A stretch of DNA of 64,000 bases from Paenibacillus taihuensis (GTDB lineage Bacteria; Bacillota; Bacilli; Paenibacillales; Paenibacillaceae): positions 62,001 through 126,000 of the forward strand of contig NZ_QTTN01000015.1 in the NCBI RefSeq assembly GCF_003386535.1, read 5' to 3'. The translations under genes and the position numbers were made by a program. Under the pieces are notes generated by a model. It was not told the DNA's origin, did no database searches, and was given only the letters and a program-made list of their open reading frames with translations. Below, piece after piece: positions 1-7,897 of the stretch. Each line of letters starts with the position of its first letter. Position 1 is the first letter of the stretch.

Positions 1-713
1 CAAATATGGGCTTCGGTACACGGAGCGAAATTCGCAAGGTTGTTAAGCAAGGGCGGGTTACAGTCGATGGGGCGGTCGTGAAAGACTTCGGGCTGAATCT
101 TGATCCGGACTCGCAGACGGTTATGATCGATGATGAGAAGGTGATATACAAGGATACGATCTACGTGATGCTGAATAAGCCGCAAGGCGTTATCTCCGCA
201 ACGGAGGATACGCGCGATCGTACGGTCATTGATCTGCTTGACCCGGATGATCAAGTACTCCAGCCATTCCCGGTCGGCAGGCTCGACAAGGATACGGAAG
301 GACTGCTGCTGCTGACGAACGACGGGAAGCTTGCACATGACCTGTTGTCGCCGAAGAAGCATGTGCCGAAGACGTATGAAGCGATTGTGCATGGTGATGT
401 GGATGCGAGCGACCAGGAAGCTTTTGCAGAAGGTGTTACGCTTGATGATGGGTATAAGACGATGCCGGCGAAGCTAATTATCGGCGAGAAAGAGAGTCGG
501 GAAGACGGCATTTACAGCCGAATTACGCTAACGATTCATGAGGGGAAATTCCATCAGGTGAAGCGGATGTTCGAGGCCGTCGGCAAGAAAGTCGTTTATT
601 TGCGCCGGATTTCGATGGGACCGCTCGCGCTTGACGAGTCGCTTCCGCTCGGCTCGTATCGTCCGCTGACGGAGGCGGAACTGGAGTCGCTGCAAAATGT
701 GCACGCGAAATAG
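1..713 (+). CDS. rsuA: 16S rRNA pseudouridine synthase RsuA (5' end outside the window)
   Basis: The open frame enters from the left edge, so the true start lies upstream. The first in-window ATG is at position 6 and is probably internal to the S4 domain. What remains (235 codons) has the end of an S4-like RNA-binding domain (GRVTVDG), the RsuA-type LNKPQG motif, and the catalytic block GRLDKDTEGLLLLTNDG with the nucleophilic Asp. The KTYEA and HQVKRMF motifs of the family follow. Family members isomerise a uridine of 16S rRNA (U516 in E. coli) during ribosome assembly. The residues between the motifs resemble RsuA more than RluB/RluE, but the exact target uridine is inferred. Confidence 0.9.
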   Translation, partial: NMGFGTRSEIRKVVKQGRVTVDGAVVKDFGLNLDPDSQTVMIDDEKVIYKDTIYVMLNKPQGVISATEDTRDRTVIDLLDPDDQVLQPFPVGRLDKDTEGLLLLTNDGKLAHDLLSPKKHVPKTYEAIVHGDVDASDQEAFAEGVTLDDGYKTMPAKLIIGEKESREDGIYSRITLTIHEGKFHQVKRMFEAVGKKVVYLRRISMGPLALDESLPLGSYRPLTEAELESLQNVHAK

Positions 714-752
714 ATACAGATAAAGAGATAGAAATAGGATGGTGGGAGAGAA

Positions 753-1550
753 ATGAACAAGCTTAACTATGATTTGATCGCACTCGACATTGACGGGACG
801 CTGTTGACGGATGGGCATGTGCTGACACCTGGTGTACGCGATGCAGTAAGAGAAGCGGCGAGCCGCGGTGCGGAGATCGTGCTATGTACAGGTCGCGGAC
901 CGGGCTCTGCGCTTCCGGTGCTGGATGCGCTTGGCTTGTCCGGCACGATGATTACGCATAACGGAGCGGCGACGATCGATGCGGCGAAGCGCGAGGTGCT
1001 GCACCAGTACAGCATCGACGCGAGTGAAGTTGCACGATTCCGCGACTATTGCAAGAACGGCGGCTTGCATTTTGACTATAATACCGCGTTCCAGATGCTG
1101 ATTGAGGGCATTACGCCGGAAGCGGAAGAGATGTATAAGATGTTTGAAGCGAAACCGGTTATGCGCAGCTCGGATGAGCCATTGCCGAATGATCTTGTGA
1201 AATTCACGCTGTTCGGCGACAAAGCCGACCTCGACCGAGTTGAAGCAGAATGGAACGGCTGGGATCATGGGCTGTCGCATATCCGCAGCGGCGAATTCTT
1301 CATCGATGTAATGCATAAGGAAGCGAGCAAAGGAACGGCGCTGAAGCAGCTCGCCATTGCCAGAGGCATTGATCCGAGCCGAGTGATGGCGATCGGCAAC
1401 TATTTTAACGATCTCGGGATGCTGGAATTCGCAGGGCTTGGCATCGCTGTAGCGAATTCACCGGAGGGCGTTAAGGATGCAGCAGATACAGTGACGCTCT
1501 CCAACGAAGAAGACGGCGTGGCGCATGCACTCTATACGTACGCTTGGTAG
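753..1550 (+). CDS. Cof-type HAD-IIB family phosphatase
   Basis: This 265-residue protein has the full motif set of Cof-like HAD phosphatases. These are an N-terminal ALDIDGTLL (motif I, two catalytic Asp), VLCTGRGP (motif II), a Lys before the C-terminal block (KGTAL), and AIGNYFNDLGML (motif III/IV, a variant of the usual GDNxNDxxM with N and Y in place of D and N). The type IIB cap lies between about residues 80 and 190. Such enzymes dephosphorylate sugar phosphates, pyridoxal phosphate or flavin precursors, and the substrate cannot be told from sequence. The gene starts at ATG behind GGTGGGAGAG, 39 bases after rsuA, so the two are probably cotranscribed. A strong terminator follows the stop codon. 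Confidence 0.9.
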   Translation: MNKLNYDLIALDIDGTLLTDGHVLTPGVRDAVREAASRGAEIVLCTGRGPGSALPVLDALGLSGTMITHNGAATIDAAKREVLHQYSIDASEVARFRDYCKNGGLHFDYNTAFQMLIEGITPEAEEMYKMFEAKPVMRSSDEPLPNDLVKFTLFGDKADLDRVEAEWNGWDHGLSHIRSGEFFIDVMHKEASKGTALKQLAIARGIDPSRVMAIGNYFNDLGMLEFAGLGIAVANSPEGVKDAADTVTLSNEEDGVAHALYTYAW

Positions 1551-1556
1551 AAACCG

Positions 1557-1593
1557 AAAAACCGTCGAGAGGTCCAGCCTCTCGACGGTTTTT
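1557..1593. terminator. Rho-independent terminator, probably bidirectional
   Basis: A perfect 16-bp inverted repeat (AAAAACCGTCGAGAGG, loop TCCAG, then its complement) ends in a T tract and starts in an A tract. It closes the rsuA-Cof unit and can also stop the small YjcZ gene arriving from the right. Confidence 0.93.
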
Positions 1594-1617
1594 ACAATAT
1601 CGGATCAATGGGGTTGT

Positions 1618-1710
1618 TTAGAAGAAAATTCCACGGGTTACGATGACCAGCAGGATAAACAACACCAAGATCACGCCAGCAGAAGTGAAACCACCGTGCA
1701 TACCGGACAT
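1618..1710 (-). CDS. YjcZ-family small sporulation membrane protein
   Basis: A 30-codon gene that conventional length cut-offs miss. The peptide begins MSGMHGGFTSAGVILVLFIL and ends LVIVTRGIFF. This is a short Gly/Ser-rich head followed by one hydrophobic helix, the layout of YjcZ-type sporulation proteins, which are very small membrane peptides found in Bacillales spores and mother cells. GGGAGG stands seven bases before the ATG. The gene faces the terminator at 1557-1593, which serves as its own stop. The family match rests on length, head motif and helix, and the molecular role of the family is poorly known. Confidence 0.8.
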   Translation of the reverse strand: MSGMHGGFTSAGVILVLFILLVIVTRGIFF

Positions 1711-1787
1711 GCAACTTCCTCCCTTAACAGGTATTTCCGGTGCCCTTTGCTGCATTTAAGCTTTCTTGTTCGGCACCCGGTATACGA

Positions 1788-1796
1788 TATAGTATG
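1788..1796 (-). promoter_or_regulatory. Possible mother-cell sigma factor -10 element for the YjcZ gene
   Basis: Read on the minus strand, CATACTATA fits the CATANNNTA pattern of SigK -10 boxes and is close to the SigE form. It lies about 78 bases before the YjcZ start. No convincing -35 (AC) element is placed correctly, so this is a weak call supported mainly by the sporulation family of the downstream gene. Confidence 0.25.
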
Positions 1797-1877
1797 AAAA
1801 ACAGGGCTCGGCGATTGGACAGATGCCCCGTTGCCCTTACATTTAGGCGTTTATATTAGGGAGGATGTCCTTGGAAA

Positions 1878-2081
1878 ATGACGGATGACGGGGAGCCATT
1901 TGCAGCGGAGCAATTGCCTATCGACGTCAGTCTCTTGGGTAAAAAAGGAAAATGCTCGATTGATGTCGAAGTGCTAGAGAATCAGGGAGGGATGCAGCAT
2001 GGAAATTACATATCTCGATTATGTCATGCGCAAGCCGCCAAGCTATACAAGCTAGGAGGGAGTCAAACAGATGGAGAATGA
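1878..2081 (+). CDS. Small hypothetical protein, doubtful
   Basis: I do not recognise this 67-codon frame. A GGGAGG box lies upstream at 1858-1863 but is 14 bases from the ATG, farther than usual. A second short frame, MEITYLDYVMRKPPSYTS (start 1999), sits inside it in another phase with a better-spaced GGGAGGG box, and the 3' end overlaps the next gene by 11 bases. Either frame could be a real small peptide or a leader, or the stretch may be the remnant of a shifted gene. No membrane segment or domain is visible. Confidence 0.3.
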   Translation: MTDDGEPFAAEQLPIDVSLLGKKGKCSIDVEVLENQGGMQHGNYISRLCHAQAAKLYKLGGSQTDGE

Positions 2082-2604
2082 TCCTATTCAAATTCTCATT
2101 AGAATGGAAACTAGCGACGACTACGCTGTTGTTCGCGAGGTGAATTACGCTGCCTTCGGCAATCGAGATGATGAAGCGGATTTGGTTGCGCGCATTCGGT
2201 CGTCGGCGGAATTCATTCCCGAGCTGTCGCTTGTGGCGGATCGGGATGGCAGTGTTGTCGGGCATCTGCTCATTAGTAAAGCTTCAATCGTCAATGGGAG
2301 TACGAGCCACGATGTGCTTGTCCTTGCGCCTATCGCCATACTTCCTGCTCATCAGAAGCGAGGAGTGGGAGGGCTGCTCATTCGTGAAGGGTTGAACCGG
2401 AGTCGAGTATTAGGCTATGCGGCGGTTCTGCTTATTGGACATCCAACCTATTATCCGCGATTCGGATTTCGGCCAGCGAGCAGCTTCGGCATGGAGCTCA
2501 AGCAATTTACAGTGCCCGATGACGTGTTCATGGCGTATGAGCTGTATGATGGCGCATTGAAGGGGATTGCGGGGGAACTTCAATACCCGGCAGCGTTCTT
2601 TTGA
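2071..2604 (+). CDS. GNAT family N-acetyltransferase (YhbS-like)
   Basis: This 177-residue protein has the YhbS-type GNAT layout: an N-terminal RMETSDDYAVVREV head, a VGHLL strand, the LAPIAILP strand, and the acetyl-CoA loop HQKRGVGGLLIREGL. A typical YhbS tail follows (IGHPTYYPRFGFRPA). Family members transfer acetyl groups from acetyl-CoA to small amines or protein N-termini, and the acceptor is unknown. The start is an ATG behind CTAGGAGGGAGT. It is the first of five GNAT genes on this strand in 7 kb. Confidence 0.9.
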   Translation: MENDPIQILIRMETSDDYAVVREVNYAAFGNRDDEADLVARIRSSAEFIPELSLVADRDGSVVGHLLISKASIVNGSTSHDVLVLAPIAILPAHQKRGVGGLLIREGLNRSRVLGYAAVLLIGHPTYYPRFGFRPASSFGMELKQFTVPDDVFMAYELYDGALKGIAGELQYPAAFF

Positions 2605-2648
2605 CAAAATAAATGGTTAAACAACGTAAGAGGAGCATGAGTTAACAA

Positions 2649-3104
2649 ATGGTCACCGTGGAAACAGAAGTATGGATTAATGCGCCGCTTGAGCGCTGCT
2701 TCGATCTGGCTCGAAATATCGATGTGCATACGCGCACCGTATGGCCGCACACAAAAGAGCGTGCCGTTGCAGGCATTACGACCGGACCGATCGGGAATGG
2801 CGAGACCGTGACGTTCGAAGCGACACATCTCGGCGTTAGACAGCGGCTGACTTCGCTAATTACAGCGTATCATGCTCCGTACTATTTCGTAGATGAGATG
2901 CAGCGGGGCGCGTTCAAGTACTTGCGGCACGAGCATTATTTTGAATGTGCGCATGGGATGACGCTGATGAGAGATCGGCTCAAATTTGCAGCGCCTCTTG
3001 GCGTTGTTGGCTGGCTCGTTGAAAGGGCCGTCCTTCGCCGCTATATGTACAATTTTCTTAAGTATCGCAATGAGCAGTTGAAGGTGCTGGCAGAAGCAAA
3101 CTAA
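2649..3104 (+). CDS. SRPBCC (START/polyketide-cyclase-like) domain protein
   Basis: The protein (151 residues) opens with VETEVWINAPLERCFDLARN, the first strand and helix of SRPBCC ligand-binding folds. It continues with alternating strands (GETVTFEATHLGV, LTSLITAYHAPYYFVDEMQRG) and ends in the long C-terminal helix (RRYMYNFLKYRNEQLKVLAE) that closes the pocket. Such domains bind hydrophobic small molecules, and close relatives are annotated as cell division inhibitor- or cyclase-like proteins without proven function. The AGAGGAG box is 13 bases from the ATG, rather far, so the start is less certain than the frame. It lies two bases upstream of the Shine-Dalgarno region of the next gene. Confidence 0.75.
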   Translation: MVTVETEVWINAPLERCFDLARNIDVHTRTVWPHTKERAVAGITTGPIGNGETVTFEATHLGVRQRLTSLITAYHAPYYFVDEMQRGAFKYLRHEHYFECAHGMTLMRDRLKFAAPLGVVGWLVERAVLRRYMYNFLKYRNEQLKVLAEAN

Positions 3105-3121
3105 CCGTGGAGGTACTTGTG

Positions 3122-3868
3122 ATGGAGCGTGAGTTTCGTGCTAGCCATGCGAGCAACGATGGTATTCTTATTCATTATTTAGATTCAGTAGACGTTGCCG
3201 ATCGAACGCTGACACCGCTGCTAATCTGTCCGGGGTTGTCGGAGACGGCTGAAGAGTATATGGATTTGATGCGATATTTGCTGCCACGGCGGTGTGTAGT
3301 CCTTTCTTTCCGAGGCAGAGGAGGCAGCGATACGCCTGCGAGTGGTTATAACCTCGATTCGCATATTGCAGACATGAAAGCTGTAATCCGAGCTTCTGGC
3401 TTAGAACAGTTTCATCTATTCGCTCATTCGCGAGGCGTGTCGTATGCACTTGGCTATGTACAGGAGCAACTCAGCAGCAACGGTTCCGTGCAGGCAGTTT
3501 CGCTGCTTCTTAGCGACTATCCAGCAGAGCATCGCCGGATGCCGGAAGGCTGGGCGGATGATTACATAACGAATTATCTCATTCCATTCGAGCGAACGGG
3601 CAATATCCGTCCGGCTGCTGTTTGGGGCATCCAGCATGAAGCGGAGCAGATCGATCTCTCAGCGCCGATTGAGCTCATAGAGCATGCGCTTATTCTCCGA
3701 GGAGCACTGGAAGGCTCGCTCTTGAGTGAACCCGATGTAGAGACCTATAAATCCATGTTCGCAAAATGTCATGTAGAAGCGCTCACGCATTCGGGGCATA
3801 ACTTGATGGGGAATGAACGTCTGAACTGTTCTGAACTGATTCGCGCCTTCCTTGGAGAGAAGACCTAA
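3122..3868 (+). CDS. Alpha/beta hydrolase
   Basis: The 248-residue protein has the fold's landmarks. These are LLICPGL with the oxyanion region, the SFRGRGGSD loop after strand 4, the nucleophile elbow AHSRGVSYALG (Ser in a AHSRG variant of GxSxG), and a C-terminal THSGHN carrying the catalytic His. The acid is probably in the SEPDVETYKSMF region. The substrate is unknown. An upstream in-frame GTG at 3107 is part of the ribosome site GTGGAGGT, so the ATG at 3122 is preferred. It probably forms an operon with the SRPBCC gene before it and the GNAT gene after it. Confidence 0.85.
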   Translation: MEREFRASHASNDGILIHYLDSVDVADRTLTPLLICPGLSETAEEYMDLMRYLLPRRCVVLSFRGRGGSDTPASGYNLDSHIADMKAVIRASGLEQFHLFAHSRGVSYALGYVQEQLSSNGSVQAVSLLLSDYPAEHRRMPEGWADDYITNYLIPFERTGNIRPAAVWGIQHEAEQIDLSAPIELIEHALILRGALEGSLLSEPDVETYKSMFAKCHVEALTHSGHNLMGNERLNCSELIRAFLGEKT

Positions 3869-3887
3869 GAGAGAGGTTGGTGGCAGT

Positions 3888-4307
3888 ATGGAAATTACAA
3901 TTCGCTACGGCAATGCTGCAGATCTTGCAACTGCTTCCAGCTTTGACCGATATACGCCTGAGCATATTTTGGTATGGAAACTCGAGCATCACGATATTCT
4001 ATTGGCAGAAGATGAGCGAGGCTGTGTCGGTTATTTGAAGCTGGAGCATCTCTGGTCCCAGTTCCCATATATCGGGCTTATTAAAGTGAAGGAAGAGTAC
4101 CGTGGCGGCGGGATCGGGAAGCGGATGCTTCACTTTGTAATCACGCAGCTACAGCAGCAAGGTGTCCACGCGCTGTACAGCTCCTCCCAAGCGGATGAGC
4201 CGGATCCGCAACGGTGGCATCGCAAGATGGGATTCTTCGAATGCGGCATCATAAACGGAATTAACGACGGGAATGTCGGTGAAATCTTCTTTGTCATCAA
4301 GTTCTGA
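3888..4307 (+). CDS. GNAT family N-acetyltransferase
   Basis: A 139-residue single-domain GNAT. Visible parts are an ITIRYGNAADLA head, LLAEDERGCVGYLKLEHL (strand 4 before the acetyl-CoA site), the acetyl-CoA loop EEYRGGGIGKRMLHF, and the C-terminal HRKMGFFECG. An upstream in-frame ATG at 3852 lies inside the previous gene, so 3888 is chosen. Acceptor unknown. The last third is typical of the family, but no subfamily can be named. Confidence 0.85.
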   Translation: MEITIRYGNAADLATASSFDRYTPEHILVWKLEHHDILLAEDERGCVGYLKLEHLWSQFPYIGLIKVKEEYRGGGIGKRMLHFVITQLQQQGVHALYSSSQADEPDPQRWHRKMGFFECGIINGINDGNVGEIFFVIKF

Positions 4308-4329
4308 TCCGGTGGGAGGCGCTGCCCGA

Positions 4330-4488
4330 ATGGGCGTTGTCATTGTAATTATGTTAGGAATCATCATTATCTTGCTGGCAGATATCAACAGCAAACTGCC
4401 GAGACTGCCGAAGAAAGATCCGGGTAAAGAAGCGCTGGCGCGTGACCTCCAGCGAAGAGAAAGCAGCGAGAACAAATACGACGCATGA
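4330..4488 (+). CDS. Small single-helix membrane protein
   Basis: This 52-codon gene encodes an N-terminal hydrophobic helix (MGVVIVIMLGIIIILLADI) followed by a charged tail rich in Lys, Arg and Glu (KLPRLPKKDPGKEALARDLQ). The layout suggests a small protein anchored by its N-terminus with the tail in the cytoplasm. A GTGGGAGG box lies ten bases upstream. An earlier in-frame start at 4273 would run into the GNAT gene. I do not recognise a named family. It overlaps the 5' part of the next open frame, but not its preferred start. Confidence 0.55.
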   Translation: MGVVIVIMLGIIIILLADINSKLPRLPKKDPGKEALARDLQRRESSENKYDA

Positions 4489-4519
4489 GGCTTATATCAA
4501 TTGCCAAGAGGTGAATCCA

Positions 4520-5086
4520 TTGGGAACTGCGTATTCAACGATCCTGCCAGAGCATGAATCGTTTATCCGCGAGCAGAAGCTGTTCTTCGTCGGCACTGCA
4601 GCAGAGGATGGACATGTGAATCTGTCGCCAAAAGGGTATGATGCCTTCAGAATCTTGTCGCCGAATAAAGTCGCGTATCTCGATCTGACGGGAAGCGGCA
4701 ACGAAACGAGTGCACACTTGTCGGCAGTGAATCGGATTACGTACATGTTCGTCGCGTTTGATGGGAAACCGCTCATACTAAGGCTGTACGGAACAGGTCA
4801 GGTCGTTCTCCCTACTTCACCGGAGTGGGACGAGGTTGCCGCGCATTTTACCCTCTATCCTGGCTACCGGCAGATCATTGTTTCCGAGATTGAGATTGTA
4901 AAAACTTCATGCGGCTTCAGCGTTCCTTACTATTCGTATGAGGGAGAGCGCGATCAATTATTGAACTGGGCGACTAACCATGGCGAGGAGAAGCTCATCG
5001 ATTATCGCAAAAGAAAAAATTCTGCCAGCATGGACGGCTTCCCAACGCCTATTGGTAAGGCTTTTGAAGATGAGAACGTGAACTAA
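4520..5086 (+). CDS. Pyridoxamine 5'-phosphate oxidase-like FMN-binding protein
   Basis: The 188-residue product has a split-barrel flavin-binding fold. The segment PEHESFIREQKLFFVGTA begins the barrel, HVNLSPKGYDAF is a typical PNPOx-like turn, and AYLDLTGSGNETSAHL is the FMN-contact block seen in this subfamily. A long charged C-terminal tail (RDQLLNWATNHGEEKLIDYR) follows. The start is taken as TTG at 4520 behind CCAAGAGGTG, because the upstream GTG at 4442 lies inside the preceding small gene. Members reduce or bind small redox partners and no substrate can be inferred. The stop codon overlaps the stop of the minus-strand VOC remnant. Confidence 0.8.
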   Translation: MGTAYSTILPEHESFIREQKLFFVGTAAEDGHVNLSPKGYDAFRILSPNKVAYLDLTGSGNETSAHLSAVNRITYMFVAFDGKPLILRLYGTGQVVLPTSPEWDEVAAHFTLYPGYRQIIVSEIEIVKTSCGFSVPYYSYEGERDQLLNWATNHGEEKLIDYRKRKNSASMDGFPTPIGKAFEDENVN

Positions 5087-5317
5087 GTTGCCGCTACGAG
5101 TGCATCCTTGAGCTCAATTCGGTTCCCTTCAGGATCATGGAGCACGCCTACTGTGCCCCAATGGAAAGCTTGTACGACGACTTCCGCCCCGCGTTCGCGA
5201 ATAGCTTCTACCTCATCTGCAAAATCGGTAATATCACCCCAATTGGAGCATATAGAATGCACGGGTCTTCTCATAATGCTCGGTGAATAAAATGATGCCG
5301 GATTTATGAAATCTCAT
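5083..5317 (-). pseudogene. VOC (glyoxalase-like) family gene broken by internal deletion
   Basis: The minus strand opens at ATG 5317 behind a GAGGT box with MRFHKSGIILFTEHYEKTRA, a textbook VOC N-terminus, and stops six codons later (FYMLQLG*). A second frame then encodes the normal C-terminal end, DITDFADEVEAIRERGAEVV through HDPEGNRIELKD, to a stop at 5083. The roughly 45-50 residues that should join the two halves, including part of the metal-binding strands, are missing and the frames do not match. The gene must once have encoded a small VOC-fold enzyme or binding protein. It is now almost certainly dead. Confidence 0.8.
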
Positions 5318-5405
5318 GGTCTACTTGACCTCTATTTCCCATTAATACGCTAAACATACATTAAAGTTTGTAAACTGACAAGAGCAAAGGAGGCTGCGAA
5401 TCCAA

Positions 5406-5990
5406 GTGTCAGCGTCAGCGCAGCAAGCCGAAGAAGAAAAGCTGCTAAAGCATAAGCTTATCCTGTTTCTTATGGAGCATGATACTCTCATGGACGATCT
5501 GCGCCTAGTGCGCAGCTTGCAGCTGCCGCAGTGTTACATTGCCGCAGGATGTATTCGTAATTATGTCTGGGATCGGCTGAGTGGGTATAGCAGCAGTCGA
5601 TCGCTTCATGACGACATCGACGTGGTGTACTACGACGCCGATGATCTTTCACCCTTAAAGGATGCAGAGCTGGAACAAAAGCTCATTAAAGCAACTGAAA
5701 ATCCGCGATGGTCGGTCAAAAATCAAGCGAGAATGCATGTGAAAAACGGCTTCGAGCCGTATCATTCTACCTCACATGCGTTGAGCCATTGGCCAGAGAT
5801 GGTTACAGCAATCGGCGTACGATTGAATGACAGCGATCAGTTAGAGCTTTGCTGCCCGCATGGGTTAGCCGATCTATTCGAGATGCGTGTACAGCGTAGT
5901 CCATACTTCCCGGATCACGGCTACTACGTAGACCGGATAACGAAGAAGGGCTGGGATCGGAATTGGCCGAAATTGACGATTATCACCTGA
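5406..5990 (+). CDS. Nucleotidyltransferase family protein (DUF925 type)
   Basis: This 194-residue protein has the DUF925 signature. It opens with a helix (LLKHKLILFLMEHDTLMDDL), then CYIAAGCIRNYVWDRLSG and LHDDIDVVYYD with the Asp pair expected for metal binding in nucleotidyltransferase folds. A C-terminal block follows: PHGLADLFEMRVQRSPYF. Substrates of the family are not established. The start is GTG at 5406, 12 bases after AAAGGAGG, a little long, but no better in-frame start is present. Confidence 0.8.
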   Translation: MSASAQQAEEEKLLKHKLILFLMEHDTLMDDLRLVRSLQLPQCYIAAGCIRNYVWDRLSGYSSSRSLHDDIDVVYYDADDLSPLKDAELEQKLIKATENPRWSVKNQARMHVKNGFEPYHSTSHALSHWPEMVTAIGVRLNDSDQLELCCPHGLADLFEMRVQRSPYFPDHGYYVDRITKKGWDRNWPKLTIIT

Positions 5991-6090
5991 AATTTGTAGG
6001 TGGGCGTAAGTGTGTTAAATCGGTTACACTAAGATAGTGGAAGATCATGAAGGATATGGACAACTAGAGCGAAGAAAGGTAAGTCATTGA

Positions 6091-6693
6091 ATGTTGGTTT
6101 GGAAAGGGATTCTTATTGGTTTATCGATCGCGGCTCCTGTGGGACCGATCGGTGTATTGTGCATGAAGAGAACGATTAATCAGGGTAGACTGTACGGATT
6201 TTTCGCTGGGTTGGGCGCTGCGACGGCAGATGGTCTATACGGCTTGATCGCGGCATTCGGCTTCGATCTCATTACGAGCGGATTGCTTGCGCAGCGGTTC
6301 TGGATGAGCCTGATCGGCGGGCTGTTTCTATGCTACTTGGGTGTACAGTCCATTCGGTCCAATGCAGCTCCGAACGCGGAAGCGGGCATGAGCCGCAATA
6401 CTGCCGCAGCGTATCTAACGACATTTCTGCTGACAATTACGAACCCGATGACGATCTTATCGTTCCTTGGCATTTTCGCAGGACTCCAGGTGACAGGGGC
6501 AACAACCGCAGATTCCGTGCTGCTCGTAGTTGGTGTATTTACAGGTTCAATGCTCTGGTGGCTGTTCCTTAGTATCGTAATTGGCGCATTCCGCACAACG
6601 CTAAGCGGCGGAGCGATGATGTGGATTAACCGGTTGTCCGGGCTCGTGCTGCTCGGCTTCGGTATCTTCTCGTTGTGGCAAGTGATAAAGTGA
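6091..6693 (+). CDS. LysE/RhtB-type amino-acid exporter
   Basis: The 200-residue membrane protein shows the LysE family hallmark in its first helix, GLSIAAPVGPIGVLCMKRTI, followed by GFFAGLGAATADGLYG. The middle helix has TITNPMTILSFLGIF, and two more helices close the protein, six in all. Members export amino acids or related small molecules using the proton gradient. The substrate is unknown. The ATG follows GAAAGG, and the next gene starts 13 bases after the stop, so the two are probably cotranscribed. Confidence 0.9.
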   Translation: MLVWKGILIGLSIAAPVGPIGVLCMKRTINQGRLYGFFAGLGAATADGLYGLIAAFGFDLITSGLLAQRFWMSLIGGLFLCYLGVQSIRSNAAPNAEAGMSRNTAAAYLTTFLLTITNPMTILSFLGIFAGLQVTGATTADSVLLVVGVFTGSMLWWLFLSIVIGAFRTTLSGGAMMWINRLSGLVLLGFGIFSLWQVIK

Positions 6694-6706
6694 AGGATGA
6701 TAGACA

Positions 6707-7279
6707 ATGAATGAACATATACCAGCACTTCGGACGAAACGGCTAGTGTTACGTGCCATTGATGAGAGTTATGCAGAACAAGCTCTTGATTTTGTACTGC
6801 GAAACAAAGAGGCACTTCTCGAATGGGAGCCGGCAAGAAATGACGACTATTACACCTTAGACGTGCAAAAGCAATTCATTCTGAATGACCTGCAGAGCAT
6901 GCGCAGCGGGCAAAGTGCGAAATTTTGGTTCAGTGAATCGGAACAGCGAGACGCACCGCTGCTCGGCACAATAACGCTGAACAATATTGTAAGAGGGGCT
7001 TTTCAGTCCTGCCACCTCGGGTATCGGACTGATGTGTCCGTGCGTGGCAAAGGATATATGACGGAGGCGCTCGCACAAGTAATCGGGTTCGCGTGGAGCG
7101 AGCTGAATTTACACCGGATTGAAGCCAATATTATGCCCCGCAATGGCGCTTCGCTTACAGTTGTCGAGAAGCTGGGCTTTAAACATGAAGGCATTGCCCG
7201 TGATTATTTGCGCATTAGCGGCCATTGGGAGGACCATATTCATATGGTGCTGCTGAATCCGATGTGGAAAGAAATATAG
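6707..7279 (+). CDS. GNAT N-acetyltransferase, RimJ/RimL type
   Basis: The 190-residue protein begins PALRTKRLVLRAIDESYAEQ, the standard RimJ/RimL opening. It has a GYRTDVSVRGKGYMTEALAQ acetyl-CoA loop and ends with RIEANIMPRNGASLTVVEKL and GFKHEGIARDYL. Relatives acetylate N-terminal residues of ribosomal proteins or small molecules. Here the acceptor is unknown. It lies close behind the LysE gene, which could mean joint action on an exported amine, but that is only a context guess. Confidence 0.88.
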   Translation: MNEHIPALRTKRLVLRAIDESYAEQALDFVLRNKEALLEWEPARNDDYYTLDVQKQFILNDLQSMRSGQSAKFWFSESEQRDAPLLGTITLNNIVRGAFQSCHLGYRTDVSVRGKGYMTEALAQVIGFAWSELNLHRIEANIMPRNGASLTVVEKLGFKHEGIARDYLRISGHWEDHIHMVLLNPMWKEI

Positions 7280-7380
7280 GGCGGATTTTATTTGGTGCAG
7301 ATATTCCAGAAGAGCGTGCAAACGTGGTAAACTATGATTTATATTTATTTGGACATGAGTGAAAGTGAGAGCGGTCAAGT

Positions 7381-7866
7381 ATGCTGGCGATGATTCGGTC
7401 AACTTCAGAACATATTGAGCATGAGCTTGATATTTTTAATAGCAATCCGATGTTCAATTTGATTTCCAAGGACAAAGCAACACTAACTGCCGAAGACATT
7501 GCTGCCGAGCTTAAGGATGCCGAACAAGCCGGAGCTGAACGATATTTGCTTGTCGATCACAACCATCAATATGTTGGCATTCTTGAGCTGTTGATGCACA
7601 ATCCCAAGGACAATTGCACGTGGATCGGACTGCTGATTATTAATGGCCGCTTCCACGGTCAAGGTTATGGAAGTGCTGCCATGGTACTGTTCGATCATGT
7701 TATGCGTGAGCGAGGCGTCGAGTCGCACAGGCTTGGCGTGCTTGCGAATAATCCGAATGGACACCGCTTCTGGCAAAGTCATGGTTGTGTGGAGGTTCGT
7801 CCGGCCGAGCTGCCGGATGGAAAAGCCATTATGATCTATGAACGAGCGGTGAGCACCGAGAACTAA
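7381..7866 (+). CDS. GNAT family N-acetyltransferase
   Basis: A 161-residue GNAT with LLVDHNHQYVGILELLMHNP (central strands), TWIGLLIINGRFHGQGYGSA (acetyl-CoA loop HGQGYGSA), and the C-terminal LGVLANNPNGHRFWQSHGC block. The first 45 residues are less usual and may shape the acceptor site. The ribosome site before the ATG is weak (GAGAGCGG), so the start could be a few codons off. Acceptor unknown. Confidence 0.85.
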   Translation: MLAMIRSTSEHIEHELDIFNSNPMFNLISKDKATLTAEDIAAELKDAEQAGAERYLLVDHNHQYVGILELLMHNPKDNCTWIGLLIINGRFHGQGYGSAAMVLFDHVMRERGVESHRLGVLANNPNGHRFWQSHGCVEVRPAELPDGKAIMIYERAVSTEN

Positions 7867-7897
7867 AGAAAAATATTTAAGACGGGAGATTACAACC

